Shown here: positions 7,730-15,277 of the stretch, one piece after another
Numbering within the stretch: the first letter of the stretch is position 1
Layout: each line of letters begins with the position of its first letter
Origin: Clostridia bacterium
GTDB lineage: Bacteria > Bacillota > Clostridia > Christensenellales > CAG-314
Direction of reading: 5' to 3'
Length of the DNA: 25,908 nt
NCBI GenBank assembly: GCA_900769665.1
Contig: CAAGHL010000017.1
Coordinates: 1-25,908, forward strand
Notes under the pieces: model-generated
What the model was told of the DNA's origin: nothing
The model's input: the letters and a program-made list of their open reading frames with translations, nothing else
The model's database searches: none
Program-made: the position numbers and the translations under genes

Positions 7730-7762
7730 TTTGTACAAATATTCGAATAGCGTTATATAACG
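7730..7762 (-). promoter_or_regulatory. Candidate TetR-type operators in the regulator's own leader
   Basis: Three perfect palindromes occur between the tetR -10 box and its start codon: TTTGTACAAA (7730-7739), ATTCGAAT (7741-7748) and CGTTATATAACG (7751-7762). Operators just downstream of the -10 box are normal for self-repressing TetR proteins. Which of them is bound cannot be told. Confidence 0.45.
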
Positions 7763-7770
7763 ACGGTTTG

Positions 7771-7799
7771 ATTTTAAATCATTTTACTATTATTGTCAA
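7771..7799 (-). promoter_or_regulatory. Sigma-A-type promoter for the TetR-type gene
   Basis: The minus strand reads TTGACA (7799-7794), a 17-base spacer, then TAAAAT (7776-7771). It is near consensus, about 100 bases before the tetR start codon, and surrounded by AT-rich DNA. Confidence 0.75.
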
Positions 7800-7933
7800 T
7801 GGAAAAACAAAAAATAACCGCAAAATTTGTAAATTTGTAGCAAAAAAGCTTATACGTAGTAGAAAAACAGTGTTAATATGTTAACATTTGTCTGCAAAAT
7901 GAGCCAAAATCAAGCGTTATTTTTCAATGCCTA

Positions 7934-7963
7934 TTGACAACGCAACTTTGTATGTGATATAGT
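7934..7963 (+). promoter_or_regulatory. Sigma-A-type promoter for the hypB cassette
   Basis: TTGACA (7934-7939), an 18-base spacer and TATAGT (7958-7963) preceded by TGA, which makes an extended -10. It lies about 125 bases before hypB and back-to-back with the tetR promoter. Confidence 0.75.
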
Positions 7964-7982
7964 ATATACGAAGTATAATTTT

Positions 7983-8085
7983 GCATTGCTTTATTTGTGC
8001 GCAGATGGGTGGAAAAGCGCTACGAAAGCGTCGGTAGGGCGGTGCGAAAAACGTCGCTACGCAATGTTACGCGACAAACACGGAG
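7983..8085 (+). ncRNA. Possible structured 5' leader of hypB
   Basis: CATTGC (7984-7989) can pair with GCAATG (8061-8066), enclosing a GC-rich core with further short pairings such as CGCT-acga-AGCG near 8018-8030. The hypB site GGAG (8082-8085) follows. I do not recognise a known riboswitch class. A metal- or cofactor-sensing leader would suit the downstream genes, but this is speculative. Confidence 0.2.
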
Positions 8086-8091
8086 TGAACC

Positions 8092-8766
8092 ATGGACAAC
8101 GTAAGAGTGATAGAAATCAAACAAAGCGTATTTGAGGACAACGACCGCGACGCAGAAATTTTGCGCGGCGAGTTGAAGAAAAAGGGCGTGTTTTTGCTTA
8201 ACCTAATGTCCTCCCCGGGAAGCGGCAAGACAACCACGCTTACCAAGCTGTTGCCGATATTGTCCGAGCGTATGCGCGTAGGCGTGATGGAAGCGGATAT
8301 CGACGGTGACGTCGACGCAAAAACCATTGCCGCATTGGGTGTAAAGTCCATACAGCTACACACGGGCGGAATGTGTCACCTCGATGCAGACATGACTCGT
8401 CAAGGACTGCGGGAGTTGGGCGTAGACGACTTGGATTTGGTTGTGTTGGAAAACGTAGGCAATTTGGTTTGCCCTGCGGAGTTCGACACGGGGGCCGTCG
8501 CCAACGCAATGATACTGTCCGTACCCGAGGGACATGACAAACCGCTGAAATACCCGTTGATTTTCCAAGTGTGTAACGTTGTGCTTATCAACAAAACTGA
8601 TGTTATGTCGTACTTTGATTTCGATATAGACAAGTGCCGCGAGTACATTGCCATGCGCAATCCCTCGGCAAAGGTGATACCCGTTTGTGCCAAGACAGGC
8701 GAGGGTATCGATCTGTTTGCCGATTGGCTGACGGAGCGTGTAAACGCTTGGAAACAAGCCGAGTAG
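8092..8766 (+). CDS. hypB: Nickel-insertion GTPase HypB
   Basis: HypB uses GTP hydrolysis to drive nickel delivery, with HypA, to [NiFe]-hydrogenase and sometimes other nickel enzymes. Over 224 residues it shows the P-loop SSPGSGKTT (40-48), the EADIDGDVDA switch region (67-76), the metal-binding pair Cys95-His96 in GGMCHLDA, Cys127 in NLVCPAEFD, and NKTD (167-170) for guanine recognition. All key nickel-site residues of the G domain are present. The N-terminus lacks both the CxxCGC motif and the His-rich store seen in some proteobacteria, as is common in Firmicutes. The start is set by GGAG seven bases upstream. It is the first gene of the cassette; the next gene follows after 166 bases. Confidence 0.95.
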   Translation: MDNVRVIEIKQSVFEDNDRDAEILRGELKKKGVFLLNLMSSPGSGKTTTLTKLLPILSERMRVGVMEADIDGDVDAKTIAALGVKSIQLHTGGMCHLDADMTRQGLRELGVDDLDLVVLENVGNLVCPAEFDTGAVANAMILSVPEGHDKPLKYPLIFQVCNVVLINKTDVMSYFDFDIDKCREYIAMRNPSAKVIPVCAKTGEGIDLFADWLTERVNAWKQAE

Positions 8767-8852
8767 CGGACGATAAAACGTTGTTTGGTTGCACGGTGCG
8801 CAGTGTGTAGAGCGTGTTTGTCGGCGGAACTTTGCCTACCGCAAACAATTGT

Positions 8853-8918
8853 ACACAACCGCATTGTGTCGTCAAAAAATATATACGTATTAACTTTTTT
8901 GCGCATTTGCGCTACAAA
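8853..8918 (+). promoter_or_regulatory. AT-rich spacer with inverted repeat before the oxidoreductase gene
   Basis: ACACAA-ccgca-TTGTGT (8853-8869) is a perfect 6-base inverted repeat. It is followed by the AT tract AAAAAATATATACGTATTAA (8874-8893), almost identical to one at 22636-22655. A weak internal promoter is conceivable (TTAACT 8890-8895, 17-base spacer, TACAAA 8913-8918). Confidence 0.3.
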
Positions 8919-8932
8919 ACAGGAGAAGAATA

Positions 8933-11794
8933 ATGCCGGAAATCAGCACAAAGTATGTGCCTAAGCACATGAACGATCCCAATCCAAACCCCAAACTGTT
9001 GAAGTTGGTAGGAAAAATTACCGACCGCATTCCCGCAAAGCTGAAAGGAGTCACTTCGGCAGATCCGGAGTACTGGGGCTTTGCTTGTATTTTCGAGGAC
9101 GAGCTAAGTAAGGAGGAGTCGGAAGCCGCACTCGACCTCATGCTCAAAATGAAAGTACGCAAACACTATCCGTATGCGGAAATGCGCAAAATGGGCAATG
9201 TCAACGACGAGGGCTCTTTGCAGAAATTTGACGCTTTGTTGCAAAAACTCGGCGAACTGGGTATGTTGGAATACGACTACGGCGACAAGTACACCAAGGA
9301 AGGTCCTATCCCCGATACGCAGTTCAACAAGGAAAATCGCGAGTATTGGATTCCGTTGTTCGTCCCCGGCTCAGCAGAGTACACAAACATGAACAAGGGG
9401 CTTATGGACCGTCATCCGGAGCTTGCCATGTTTTTCGAGCGTATGACCTTTTTGCCGCTGGAACACGTCACCGCAATGGTGCCGCCGGGAGGAGCAGGCA
9501 TAGGCATGCATGTCATACCCGTGGAAAAAGCCATCGAAATGGAAAATCAATCGGTGGACATCGAGCATATCAGTTACTGGCTCAAACGTTACGAAGGGCA
9601 TATCGGCGCAAGCATGTGCAGTTGTCGTTACGGAAGAAAGTTGCTTGACGAGGGCTGTGCCGACGATTGCAATTTGTGGTGTATCGGCGTAGGGGATATG
9701 GCGGACTATTGCCGCGAAACGGGCAAAGGTGTTGACATAACCTACGAACAGGCAATGGATATTTTGAAACGTGCCGAAGACAATGGATTTGTACACCAAA
9801 TTACCAACATCGACGGTGAAGGTAAAATCTTTGCCATATGTAACTGCAATCTTAACATATGCAACGCTTTGCGTACCAGTCAATTGTTTAATACGCCAAA
9901 TATGTCGCGTAGCGCATACATTGCGCACGTGGACAAAAATAAGTGCGTTGCTTGCGGACGATGCGTGGAGTATTGCCCTGCGGGTGCAGTAAAACTCGGA
10001 CAAAAGCTGTGTCATGCCGACGGTAGTGAAGTGAGCTATCCGCAGCAACCGTTGCCCGACAATAACAGTTGGGGCGAGCATATGTGGAGCGAGGACTACC
10101 GCGACAAAAATCGTATCAATTGTCACGATTCGGGTACTGCGCCTTGTAAAACTGCATGTCCTGCGCATATTGCGGTACAAGGCTATCTAAAAAAGGCAAG
10201 TGAAGGCAAGTATCGTGAGGCGTTGGAGTTGATCAAACGGGAAAATCCTTTCCCTGCCGTATGCGGACGTATTTGTAATCGTCGTTGCGAAGAAGCTTGT
10301 ACTCGCGGAACAATCGATCAAGCCGTCAGTATAGACGCTGTAAAGAAATTTATTGCCGAACAAGACCTCAATGCGGAACATCGTTTCGTGCCGGAAATTG
10401 TCGTTGCAAGCAATCTGGGACGTTGGAAAGAGAAGATTGCCGTTATCGGCGGAGGTCCCGCGGGACTCAGTTGCGCATTTTACCTTGCGCAAAAGGGCTA
10501 CTATCCTACCGTGTTTGAAAAGAACGAGCGTGCAGGCGGTATGTTGACCTACGGTATACCTAGCTACAAGCTTGACAAAAAAGTTATCGACGCCGAAATC
10601 GACATCATGAGGGAAATGGGTGTTGAAATCAAACTCGGCGTGGAAGTTGGCAAGGACGTTACCATCGCCCAACTGCGTGAGCAAGGTTACAAGGCGTTTT
10701 ACGTTGCCATCGGTTGCCAAGGCGGCAGATTGCCCGGCATCGAGGGAGAAAACGCACCCAACGTTACAACTGCGGTGGAGTTTTTGAAAAATGCCAACTG
10801 CGGACAAATGCAAGGCAAGATTGACGGACAAGTGGTGGTTGTCGGCGGCGGAAACGTTGCCATAGACGCCGCACGTGTTTCGGCAAGAAGCGGCGCAAGC
10901 AAGGTGACCATGCTTTGCTTGGAACAACGCAACGAAATGCCTGCAAGCGCCGAGGAAGTTGCCGAAGCGGAAGCCGACGGCGTAACCGTAAATTGCGGTT
11001 GGGGACCGATGAAGGTGCTGACCGACGACAACGGCGTTGCAACGGCGGTGGTGTTCAAAAAGTGCGTATCGGTGTACGATGAAAACAAGCGTTTTGCCCC
11101 CGTGTACGACGTAAACGACACCGTTACCGTACCTGCGGACAAGGTTGTGTTTGCCATCGGGCAAGCAATCGAGTGGGGCAACCTTCTCGAGGGTAGCAAG
11201 GTGGAAACGGTGGGTCGCGGCAAGTATCCGCAAGCGGACAAGCTGACCTACCAAACGGCGGAACCCGACATCTTTGTGGGCGGCGACGTGTTTACGGGGC
11301 CGAAATTCGCCATCGACGCAATTGCGCAAGGACACGAAGCGGCGGAGTGTTTGCACCGTTATGTGCAACACGGTCACATGACAATAGGTCTCAATCGTCG
11401 TGAGTTTATCCAATTGGATACAGCGGATATTGCCGTTGAAAGTTACGACCATGCGCCTCGTCAAGCGGCGGCGGTGGATACGAGCGTGGACGCCAAGGGC
11501 TTCGGCGACAATCACGGCACCCTTACCGAGGAACAAGTACGTGTGGAAACGTCCCGTTGTTTGGGTTGTGGTGCAAGTATCGTCGATCCTAACAAGTGCA
11601 TCGGTTGTGGTCTGTGTACGACCAAGTGCGCCTTCGACGCTATTCACCTGTCGCGTGATTTGCCGGAAGCAAGTAATATGCGCGTTGCGGAAAAGAAATT
11701 CGGCGCAATTTTGCCCTACGCAATCAAGCGTGGATTTAAGATCCTCGGCAACAAGAACAACGTTGGCAAAAAGAAGAAAAACGACAATAAGTAA
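8933..11794 (+). CDS. Multi-cluster Fe-S/FAD/NAD(P) oxidoreductase, GltD/NfnB-like core with extra N-terminal module
   Basis: A 953-residue electron-transfer flavoprotein. In order: an N-terminal part (1-325) with a helical start and two Cys clusters (MCSCRYG...GCADDCNLWC near 226-250, and ICNCNLNICNAL near 304-315), of the type found before ferredoxin domains in anaerobe oxidoreductases; a 4Fe-4S ferredoxin motif (C338, C341, C344, C348); a GltD/DPD-type double-cluster helical domain from C397; an FAD Rossmann fold (GGGPAG near 506-511); an NAD(P) Rossmann fold (VVVVGGGNVAIDAA, about 635-650); and a C-terminal ferredoxin pair (CLGCG at 877-881, then CIGCGLCTTKC). The end is Lys-rich. By family it moves electrons between NAD(P)H and low-potential ferredoxin-like partners. 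AGGAGAAGAAT fixes the start. The partner substrate is unknown. Confidence 0.85.
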   Translation: MPEISTKYVPKHMNDPNPNPKLLKLVGKITDRIPAKLKGVTSADPEYWGFACIFEDELSKEESEAALDLMLKMKVRKHYPYAEMRKMGNVNDEGSLQKFDALLQKLGELGMLEYDYGDKYTKEGPIPDTQFNKENREYWIPLFVPGSAEYTNMNKGLMDRHPELAMFFERMTFLPLEHVTAMVPPGGAGIGMHVIPVEKAIEMENQSVDIEHISYWLKRYEGHIGASMCSCRYGRKLLDEGCADDCNLWCIGVGDMADYCRETGKGVDITYEQAMDILKRAEDNGFVHQITNIDGEGKIFAICNCNLNICNALRTSQLFNTPNMSRSAYIAHVDKNKCVACGRCVEYCPAGAVKLGQKLCHADGSEVSYPQQPLPDNNSWGEHMWSEDYRDKNRINCHDSGTAPCKTACPAHIAVQGYLKKASEGKYREALELIKRENPFPAVCGRICNRRCEEACTRGTIDQAVSIDAVKKFIAEQDLNAEHRFVPEIVVASNLGRWKEKIAVIGGGPAGLSCAFYLAQKGYYPTVFEKNERAGGMLTYGIPSYKLDKKVIDAEIDIMREMGVEIKLGVEVGKDVTIAQLREQGYKAFYVAIGCQGGRLPGIEGENAPNVTTAVEFLKNANCGQMQGKIDGQVVVVGGGNVAIDAARVSARSGASKVTMLCLEQRNEMPASAEEVAEAEADGVTVNCGWGPMKVLTDDNGVATAVVFKKCVSVYDENKRFAPVYDVNDTVTVPADKVVFAIGQAIEWGNLLEGSKVETVGRGKYPQADKLTYQTAEPDIFVGGDVFTGPKFAIDAIAQGHEAAECLHRYVQHGHMTIGLNRREFIQLDTADIAVESYDHAPRQAAAVDTSVDAKGFGDNHGTLTEEQVRVETSRCLGCGASIVDPNKCIGCGLCTTKCAFDAIHLSRDLPEASNMRVAEKKFGAILPYAIKRGFKILGNKNNVGKKKKNDNK

Positions 11795-11880
11795 TGAAAA
11801 CGACTCGCAACGTGCTGCGCATTTGTAAAGGATGTGCCGTGGGTGGCGAGTTTGGTTGTGGACAAAATAAGGAAAAACAA

Positions 11881-12246
11881 ATGCACGAACTCGGAGTGGT
11901 ATTTCACGTAATTAAATCGGTCAACAAAATTGCCGAAGAAAACAACGTTTCTCGCGTTACGGCGGTGACGATTGAACTTGGCGAAGTGTCTACCGTGATA
12001 CCCGATTACTTGCAGGATTGTTGGAAGTGGGCGGTGAGCAAGGAAACGGTAATGAAAGACTGTGAATTGGTGGTGGAGCGTATCCCTGCCGAAACCTTTT
12101 GCGAGGATTGCAAGCAGTTGTATTCCACCGTCAAGCACGGCAAGATTTGCCCCTACTGCGGTAGCGAACACACCTATTTGGCGCGCGGAAACGAGTTTGT
12201 GCTGAAAAACATTGTCGTTGCCGACAATAGTGCCGACAGAGAATAA
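11881..12246 (+). CDS. hypA: Nickel metallochaperone HypA
   Basis: HypA binds nickel through its N-terminus and hands it, with HypB, to a target apo-enzyme. The 121-residue product starts MHELGVV, with the invariant His2-Glu3 nickel ligands, and carries the zinc site CEDC...CPYC (Cys74, 77, 90, 93). The start at 11881 is preferred over an in-frame ATG at 11794, because any N-terminal extension would destroy the nickel site, and AAGGA lies just upstream. The 86-base gap after the oxidoreductase is short, so one transcript is likely, ending at the terminator at 12272. hypC, hypD, hypE, hypF and hydrogenase genes are absent from the window. Confidence 0.95.
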   Translation: MHELGVVFHVIKSVNKIAEENNVSRVTAVTIELGEVSTVIPDYLQDCWKWAVSKETVMKDCELVVERIPAETFCEDCKQLYSTVKHGKICPYCGSEHTYLARGNEFVLKNIVVADNSADRE

Positions 12247-12271
12247 CGATCCCGTACAAACAAAGTAAAAT

Positions 12272-12315
12272 AAAAGCCATATGTATCGAAAAAGTTGATA
12301 CGTATGGCTTTTTTT
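12272..12315 (+). terminator. Intrinsic terminator between convergent hypA and cdd
   Basis: AAAAGCCATATGTATC (12272-12287) pairs with GATACGTATGGCTTTT (12297-12312) with one mismatch, followed by a T7 run. On the other strand the stem ends in TTTTATTTTAC, so it can also stop cdd transcription. Confidence 0.9.
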
Positions 12316-12430
12316 GTACAGTTTAGATGTTTTTTAGTGCGTAAACGTCGCTATTTTGCACGTTATACGTGGTTGTTTTGCAATGTAACGTAGTGGCAAA
12401 AAGCGCAACGCTTGCGCCGCACGATTGTCG

Positions 12431-12850
12431 CTATGCTTTCAACGGAAGGCTTGGTTCGGGCAGTAAATCGGCAAGTGTAAACACTTTGTAGTCGTCGTAT
12501 CCCCTCGCAAGAATGACCTTGAAGTCGGGCGCGCAAAATTCCGCCATTACTTGGCGACATACTCCGCAAGGCGGACAAAAATCACCCTTTCCGATAGGTG
12601 TATTTTCGTCGTTGCCTACAATTGCGATGGCGACAAAGTTTGTATCTCCTTCGGAAACGGCTTTGAATATTGCCGTGCGTTCGGCGCAATTTGTGGGCGT
12701 GTATGTGGAGCTTTCGATGTTACAACCGCGGTACAATTTGCCTTCTTTTGTCAGCAAGCATGCGCCTACTCTCCAATGCGAATACGGGGTGTACGCCATT
12801 TTTTGCGCTTCATAAGCTTCTTTTACAAGTAGTTTGTAGTCGATTTTCAT
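12431..12850 (-). CDS. cdd: Cytidine deaminase
   Basis: Converts cytidine and deoxycytidine to uridine and deoxyuridine for pyrimidine salvage; small zinc enzyme, cytosolic tetramer in this subgroup. The 139-residue frame has the substrate loop YSHWRVGA, the catalytic NCAERTA (zinc Cys and proton-shuttle Glu) and PCGVCRQVMAEF (two zinc Cys), all in the expected spacing, and the short T-CDA length. The start at 12850 follows AAAGGAGAACCAA; an upstream in-frame ATG at 12886 is rejected because it would place that site inside the gene. It lies 61 bases after an unknown gene in the same direction and is probably co-transcribed with it. Confidence 0.95.
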   Translation of the reverse strand: MKIDYKLLVKEAYEAQKMAYTPYSHWRVGACLLTKEGKLYRGCNIESSTYTPTNCAERTAIFKAVSEGDTNFVAIAIVGNDENTPIGKGDFCPPCGVCRQVMAEFCAPDFKVILARGYDDYKVFTLADLLPEPSLPLKA

Positions 12851-12911
12851 TTGGTTCTCCTTTGGGACTATTGGTTCGGGATTCACCCATGATTTTCGTG
12901 TTGAGATTTAT

Positions 12912-13574
12912 TTAGGAATTGTATCCGTTTTTGCCTTTTGCGTAGGTTTTTTTGTCAAATACTTGTTCGGCGGCAATTTCGTTGATGTGCGCAACAATAA
13001 GCTTTTGTGCGTCAATGCCCATTTTTACGGTGGTGTAGTACTTGCCTTCCTTGTCTTTACGGGGTTCGGCAATTATGCCTATTTGCTTGCCTTTGCCGCT
13101 TGCCGTCTTGTAGGTAATACCGTTTGCGTCGACGTCGAGTAGGTATCCGTGCTTAGTCAGCCATGCAAATATTGCCGACGTGTACACCTTACGCATGCCG
13201 ATTTTGTCCGCTTCGGCATTGAAGTAGTCGGAAATGTCGCGCGTATATATGCCGCCCGAGCGGTACGGAAAGTTGTCCGTCATTTGTTGCGTTGCGCAAA
13301 ACTTCGCCTTGCCTTTGCTTGCGTAAGGCTTTTTGCTTTGCGTTGCGGCGTTGCGGTAGGGTTTTGTGTCGGTGTGGGTGTTGGTGTCGGCGTTTTCGCC
13401 TTTCAGCTCGCACAACTCTTCGAGCAACGAGGAAACGTAAAACAGGCAACGGGTTATTTTTACGTTGTTCAATAGGTCGCTGTCGGGTAGGTACTCGTCG
13501 GTAAGCGGATTCTGTCCGTTTGCCATTTTGTCTATGTACGTTTTTGCGTACAAAATACGCTGTGCTTCGGTCAT
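12912..13574 (-). CDS. Conserved-looking protein of unknown function, two-part architecture
   Basis: The start is set by AGGAG a few bases before the ATG. Of 220 residues, 1-58 form a compact helical part (ILYAKTYIDKMANGQNPLTD, then NNVKITRCLFYVSSLLEELC), whose ANGQNP turn looks conserved. A polar linker (about 59-90) follows, then a C-terminal part (about 95-215) with a pattern compatible with a winged helix (DISDYFNAEADKIGM, then AIFAWLTKHGYLLDVD) and a mixed beta segment. I do not recognise a named family; DNA binding is only an inference. A near-consensus promoter lies about 160 bases upstream, and cdd follows 61 bases downstream. Confidence 0.75.
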   Translation of the reverse strand: MTEAQRILYAKTYIDKMANGQNPLTDEYLPDSDLLNNVKITRCLFYVSSLLEELCELKGENADTNTHTDTKPYRNAATQSKKPYASKGKAKFCATQQMTDNFPYRSGGIYTRDISDYFNAEADKIGMRKVYTSAIFAWLTKHGYLLDVDANGITYKTASGKGKQIGIIAEPRKDKEGKYYTTVKMGIDAQKLIVAHINEIAAEQVFDKKTYAKGKNGYNS

Positions 13575-13729
13575 TTTTTCTCCTGTTTAGGGTAATGCTA
13601 ATCGTGTAAAACGGGCATATTTATGCCGTATTAAACAAGTGGTTTTGCCGTTTTTCACGGCGCTGTTTGTGTTTTCCTTCTCTAAATCGGTAAGCGCAAC
13701 AGTCAAGTGTTTTATCTTATCGGAAAACC

Positions 13730-13758
13730 ATTATATCACACGACAGATGTAATTTCAA
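13730..13758 (-). promoter_or_regulatory. Sigma-A-type promoter for the unknown gene and cdd
   Basis: The minus strand reads TTGAAA (13758-13753), an exact 17-base spacer, then a perfect TATAAT (13735-13730). Transcription would start near 13723, leaving a leader of about 150 bases that holds the hairpins GCCGT-gaaaa-ACGGC (13661-13647) and GGCAT-aaat-ATGCC (13627-13614). No U tract follows them. Confidence 0.8.
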
Positions 13759-13807
13759 TAGGCAATTTGGAAATTTTTGTCATATTTTTGACGTTTGGAC
13801 GGCAAAT

Positions 13808-13837
13808 AAAAAGGTTTCCGCAAGTCACGGAAACCTT
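13808..13837 (-). terminator. Intrinsic terminator of the DUF4349 gene
   Basis: The minus strand reads AAGGTTTCCG, a 7-base loop, CGGAAACCTT, then TTTATTTG. The stem is perfect and lies about 20 bases beyond the stop codon. Confidence 0.9.
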
Positions 13838-13858
13838 GTGTATGTTGTTTGTAGTCGG

Positions 13859-14635
13859 TTACTTAAGTTCGTTTGTTTTGGTCAGTGCGGTTACTTGCGT
13901 GCGCAGTGAGTTGATGGTACGTCTTTGCTTTTCGTTTTTTACGCTTAGGAAAATCACAAAGAATATCGCAGTGGCAAACGTCGCAAACAGTAGTGTTGTT
14001 CCTACAACGGCTCCCACGTCAATACTATCGTTGGGATACATATATATTGAAACTGTGGTGCGATCGGTGACGACGTTGTCATCGGAGTTGATGCGTTCGA
14101 GTTGCATTTTGATGTCGGCAATTTGGTTGATTAAGGAAATCTTATCCTCTTGCGTAAGACCTGCTTCACCTTGCAACTTGGTGTACTCGTCCAATTTGTA
14201 TTGCAATGCGGCAATTTGCGCTTGGTCCGTGTTGTAACGATTTGTCACATTGTCCACGTTGTAACATTCGCTTTCTACCTTGCAATCCAACGTCTTTATG
14301 GCAGCGACAAAAGCGTCGGCTTTTTCATTCGGCAAGCTGAACTTCAACATCGCATTACGCAAACCTTTTTCCGTGGAGTTGCTTTCTCTGCTGATAAGGA
14401 CGGCATCGTTGCTTTGAGCAAGTTCGGTTATTTTGTCAAGTACGACGGCTAAATCTTTTTGTTTGGCGGTCAAATTCAAGTAGTCGTTGCGTATATACAC
14501 TTGTTCTTTTTCGCTGTCGGGACTACTTGGCGCGTAGTCCGGTGTTTTACTGCTGCATGCTCCGAGCATGGCTGTCGTGGACAAAACTACAATTGCCAAT
14601 GTAAGCAAAATTGCAATACGTATGTGTTTTTTCAT
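13859..14635 (-). CDS. DUF4349-type lipoprotein with C-terminal membrane anchor
   Basis: A 258-residue protein with a lipoprotein signal peptide: the hydrophobic stretch is followed by LGAC, so Cys27 is the lipidation site. The middle matches the DUF4349 pattern: a YLNLTAKQKDLAVVLDKI strand-helix, a polar strand pair, LRNAMLKFSLPNEKADAFVAAI, then a coiled-coil hairpin (DQAQIAALQYKLDEYTKL and KISLINQIADIKMQLERI) and TTVSIYMYPND. A transmembrane helix at about 206-230 precedes a basic cytoplasmic tail (KNEKQRRTINSLRTQV). It should therefore be tethered at both ends on the outer face. The family has no established function; some members sit beside sigma or anti-sigma genes, which is not the case here. 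AGGGAG precedes the ATG. Confidence 0.85.
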   Translation of the reverse strand: MKKHIRIAILLTLAIVVLSTTAMLGACSSKTPDYAPSSPDSEKEQVYIRNDYLNLTAKQKDLAVVLDKITELAQSNDAVLISRESNSTEKGLRNAMLKFSLPNEKADAFVAAIKTLDCKVESECYNVDNVTNRYNTDQAQIAALQYKLDEYTKLQGEAGLTQEDKISLINQIADIKMQLERINSDDNVVTDRTTVSIYMYPNDSIDVGAVVGTTLLFATFATAIFFVIFLSVKNEKQRRTINSLRTQVTALTKTNELK

Positions 14636-14915
14636 GGATTTTTCTCCCTCACAATAGTGAATAACAATGAAATGCGGTGCAATTACGCATAAATCGTTTG
14701 CACGCTTATGGTGGCGATGTCACCGTCATCGTTCACTATTACAACACAGCAACAAGTGCATTTGTCCCACAATGTGAGTATTTTCTGTAAAAGTTTTTGC
14801 TATATTTACCGAATGGTTTTTTGCGGAAAGCTAATAGAAAAAGTTGTACTACAATAGTGCCATTTCTTGTGACGGTGTTTCCTACGTAGTAATATTTATG
14901 CAAGCGCAGGTTGTG

Positions 14916-14936
14916 TCAAATTAACGTCGTCGAGTA
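14916..14936 (+). repeat. Degenerate copy of the 3.35 kb repeat core
   Basis: TCAAATTAACGTCGTCGAGTA matches GCAACCTAACGTCGACGAGTA (3353-3373) at 16 of 21 positions. It is too short and diverged to be sure of common origin. Confidence 0.35.
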
Positions 14937-14972
14937 AATAATACAATATGTCATCATTTTGACTTCTAACTT

Positions 14973-15093
14973 GTCATTTATCGCCACGTGGGAATAAATG
15001 ACCTTGAGGGGTGGGCAAAAAACATTGCCTTTCCCGAAGGGGTGGAGACGAGTTGTTGCCACACAGCGACATCAGGCGTTCGCAGTGTGGTAA
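14973..15093. repeat. Palindromic element, likely a dispersed intergenic repeat
   Basis: 14973-15002 is a 30-base palindrome (half-site GTCATTTATCGCCAC, 13 of 15 positions matching its partner) centred on CCACGTGG. At 15056-15068, TTGCCACACAGCG pairs with 15081-15093 at 11 of 13 positions. Between them GGCA and TGCC (15014-15029) form a further small hairpin. From memory, unverified, similar CCACGTGG-centred palindromes recur in gut Clostridia genomes. Confidence 0.55.
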
Positions 15094-15248
15094 TATCTTG
15101 GCGTTCGCCGTTCGCGGTGGGACAATACATTGATCATCACATTGCATTAACCTTATCTTCGGCTTTCTATCTTTTTGCTTTTCGCCCAACCCAATCAATC
15201 TATAAATAACGTTATATTTCACTACATTAAAAAACATTGCAAAAACAG

Positions 15249-15277
15249 TTGTCTAAATTGCGTAAATATTGTAAAAT
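15249..15277 (+). promoter_or_regulatory. Probable promoter of PPDK
   Basis: TTGTCT (15249-15254), a 17-base spacer and TAAAAT (15272-15277), about 90 bases before the GTG start. The strong codon bias of the gene suggests high expression. Confidence 0.55.

Noticed and set aside
7983..8085. Known nickel/cobalt, molybdenum-cofactor or cobalamin riboswitch
   Set aside because: I could not match the conserved cores of these classes by eye.
10187..11647. 486-codon open frame antisense to the oxidoreductase
   Set aside because: Shadow of the biased codon use of the sense gene; no start signal, and the sense frame has clear cofactor motifs.
8092..12246. Part of a complete hydrogenase operon
   Set aside because: No hydrogenase subunit and no hypC, D, E or F motifs were found on either strand; the unit ends in a strong terminator.
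14974..15237. 87-codon minus-strand frame in the PPDK upstream gap
   Set aside because: It runs through the palindrome and hairpin, lacks a ribosome binding site, and another minus frame is open over the same stretch. Better treated as repeat DNA.
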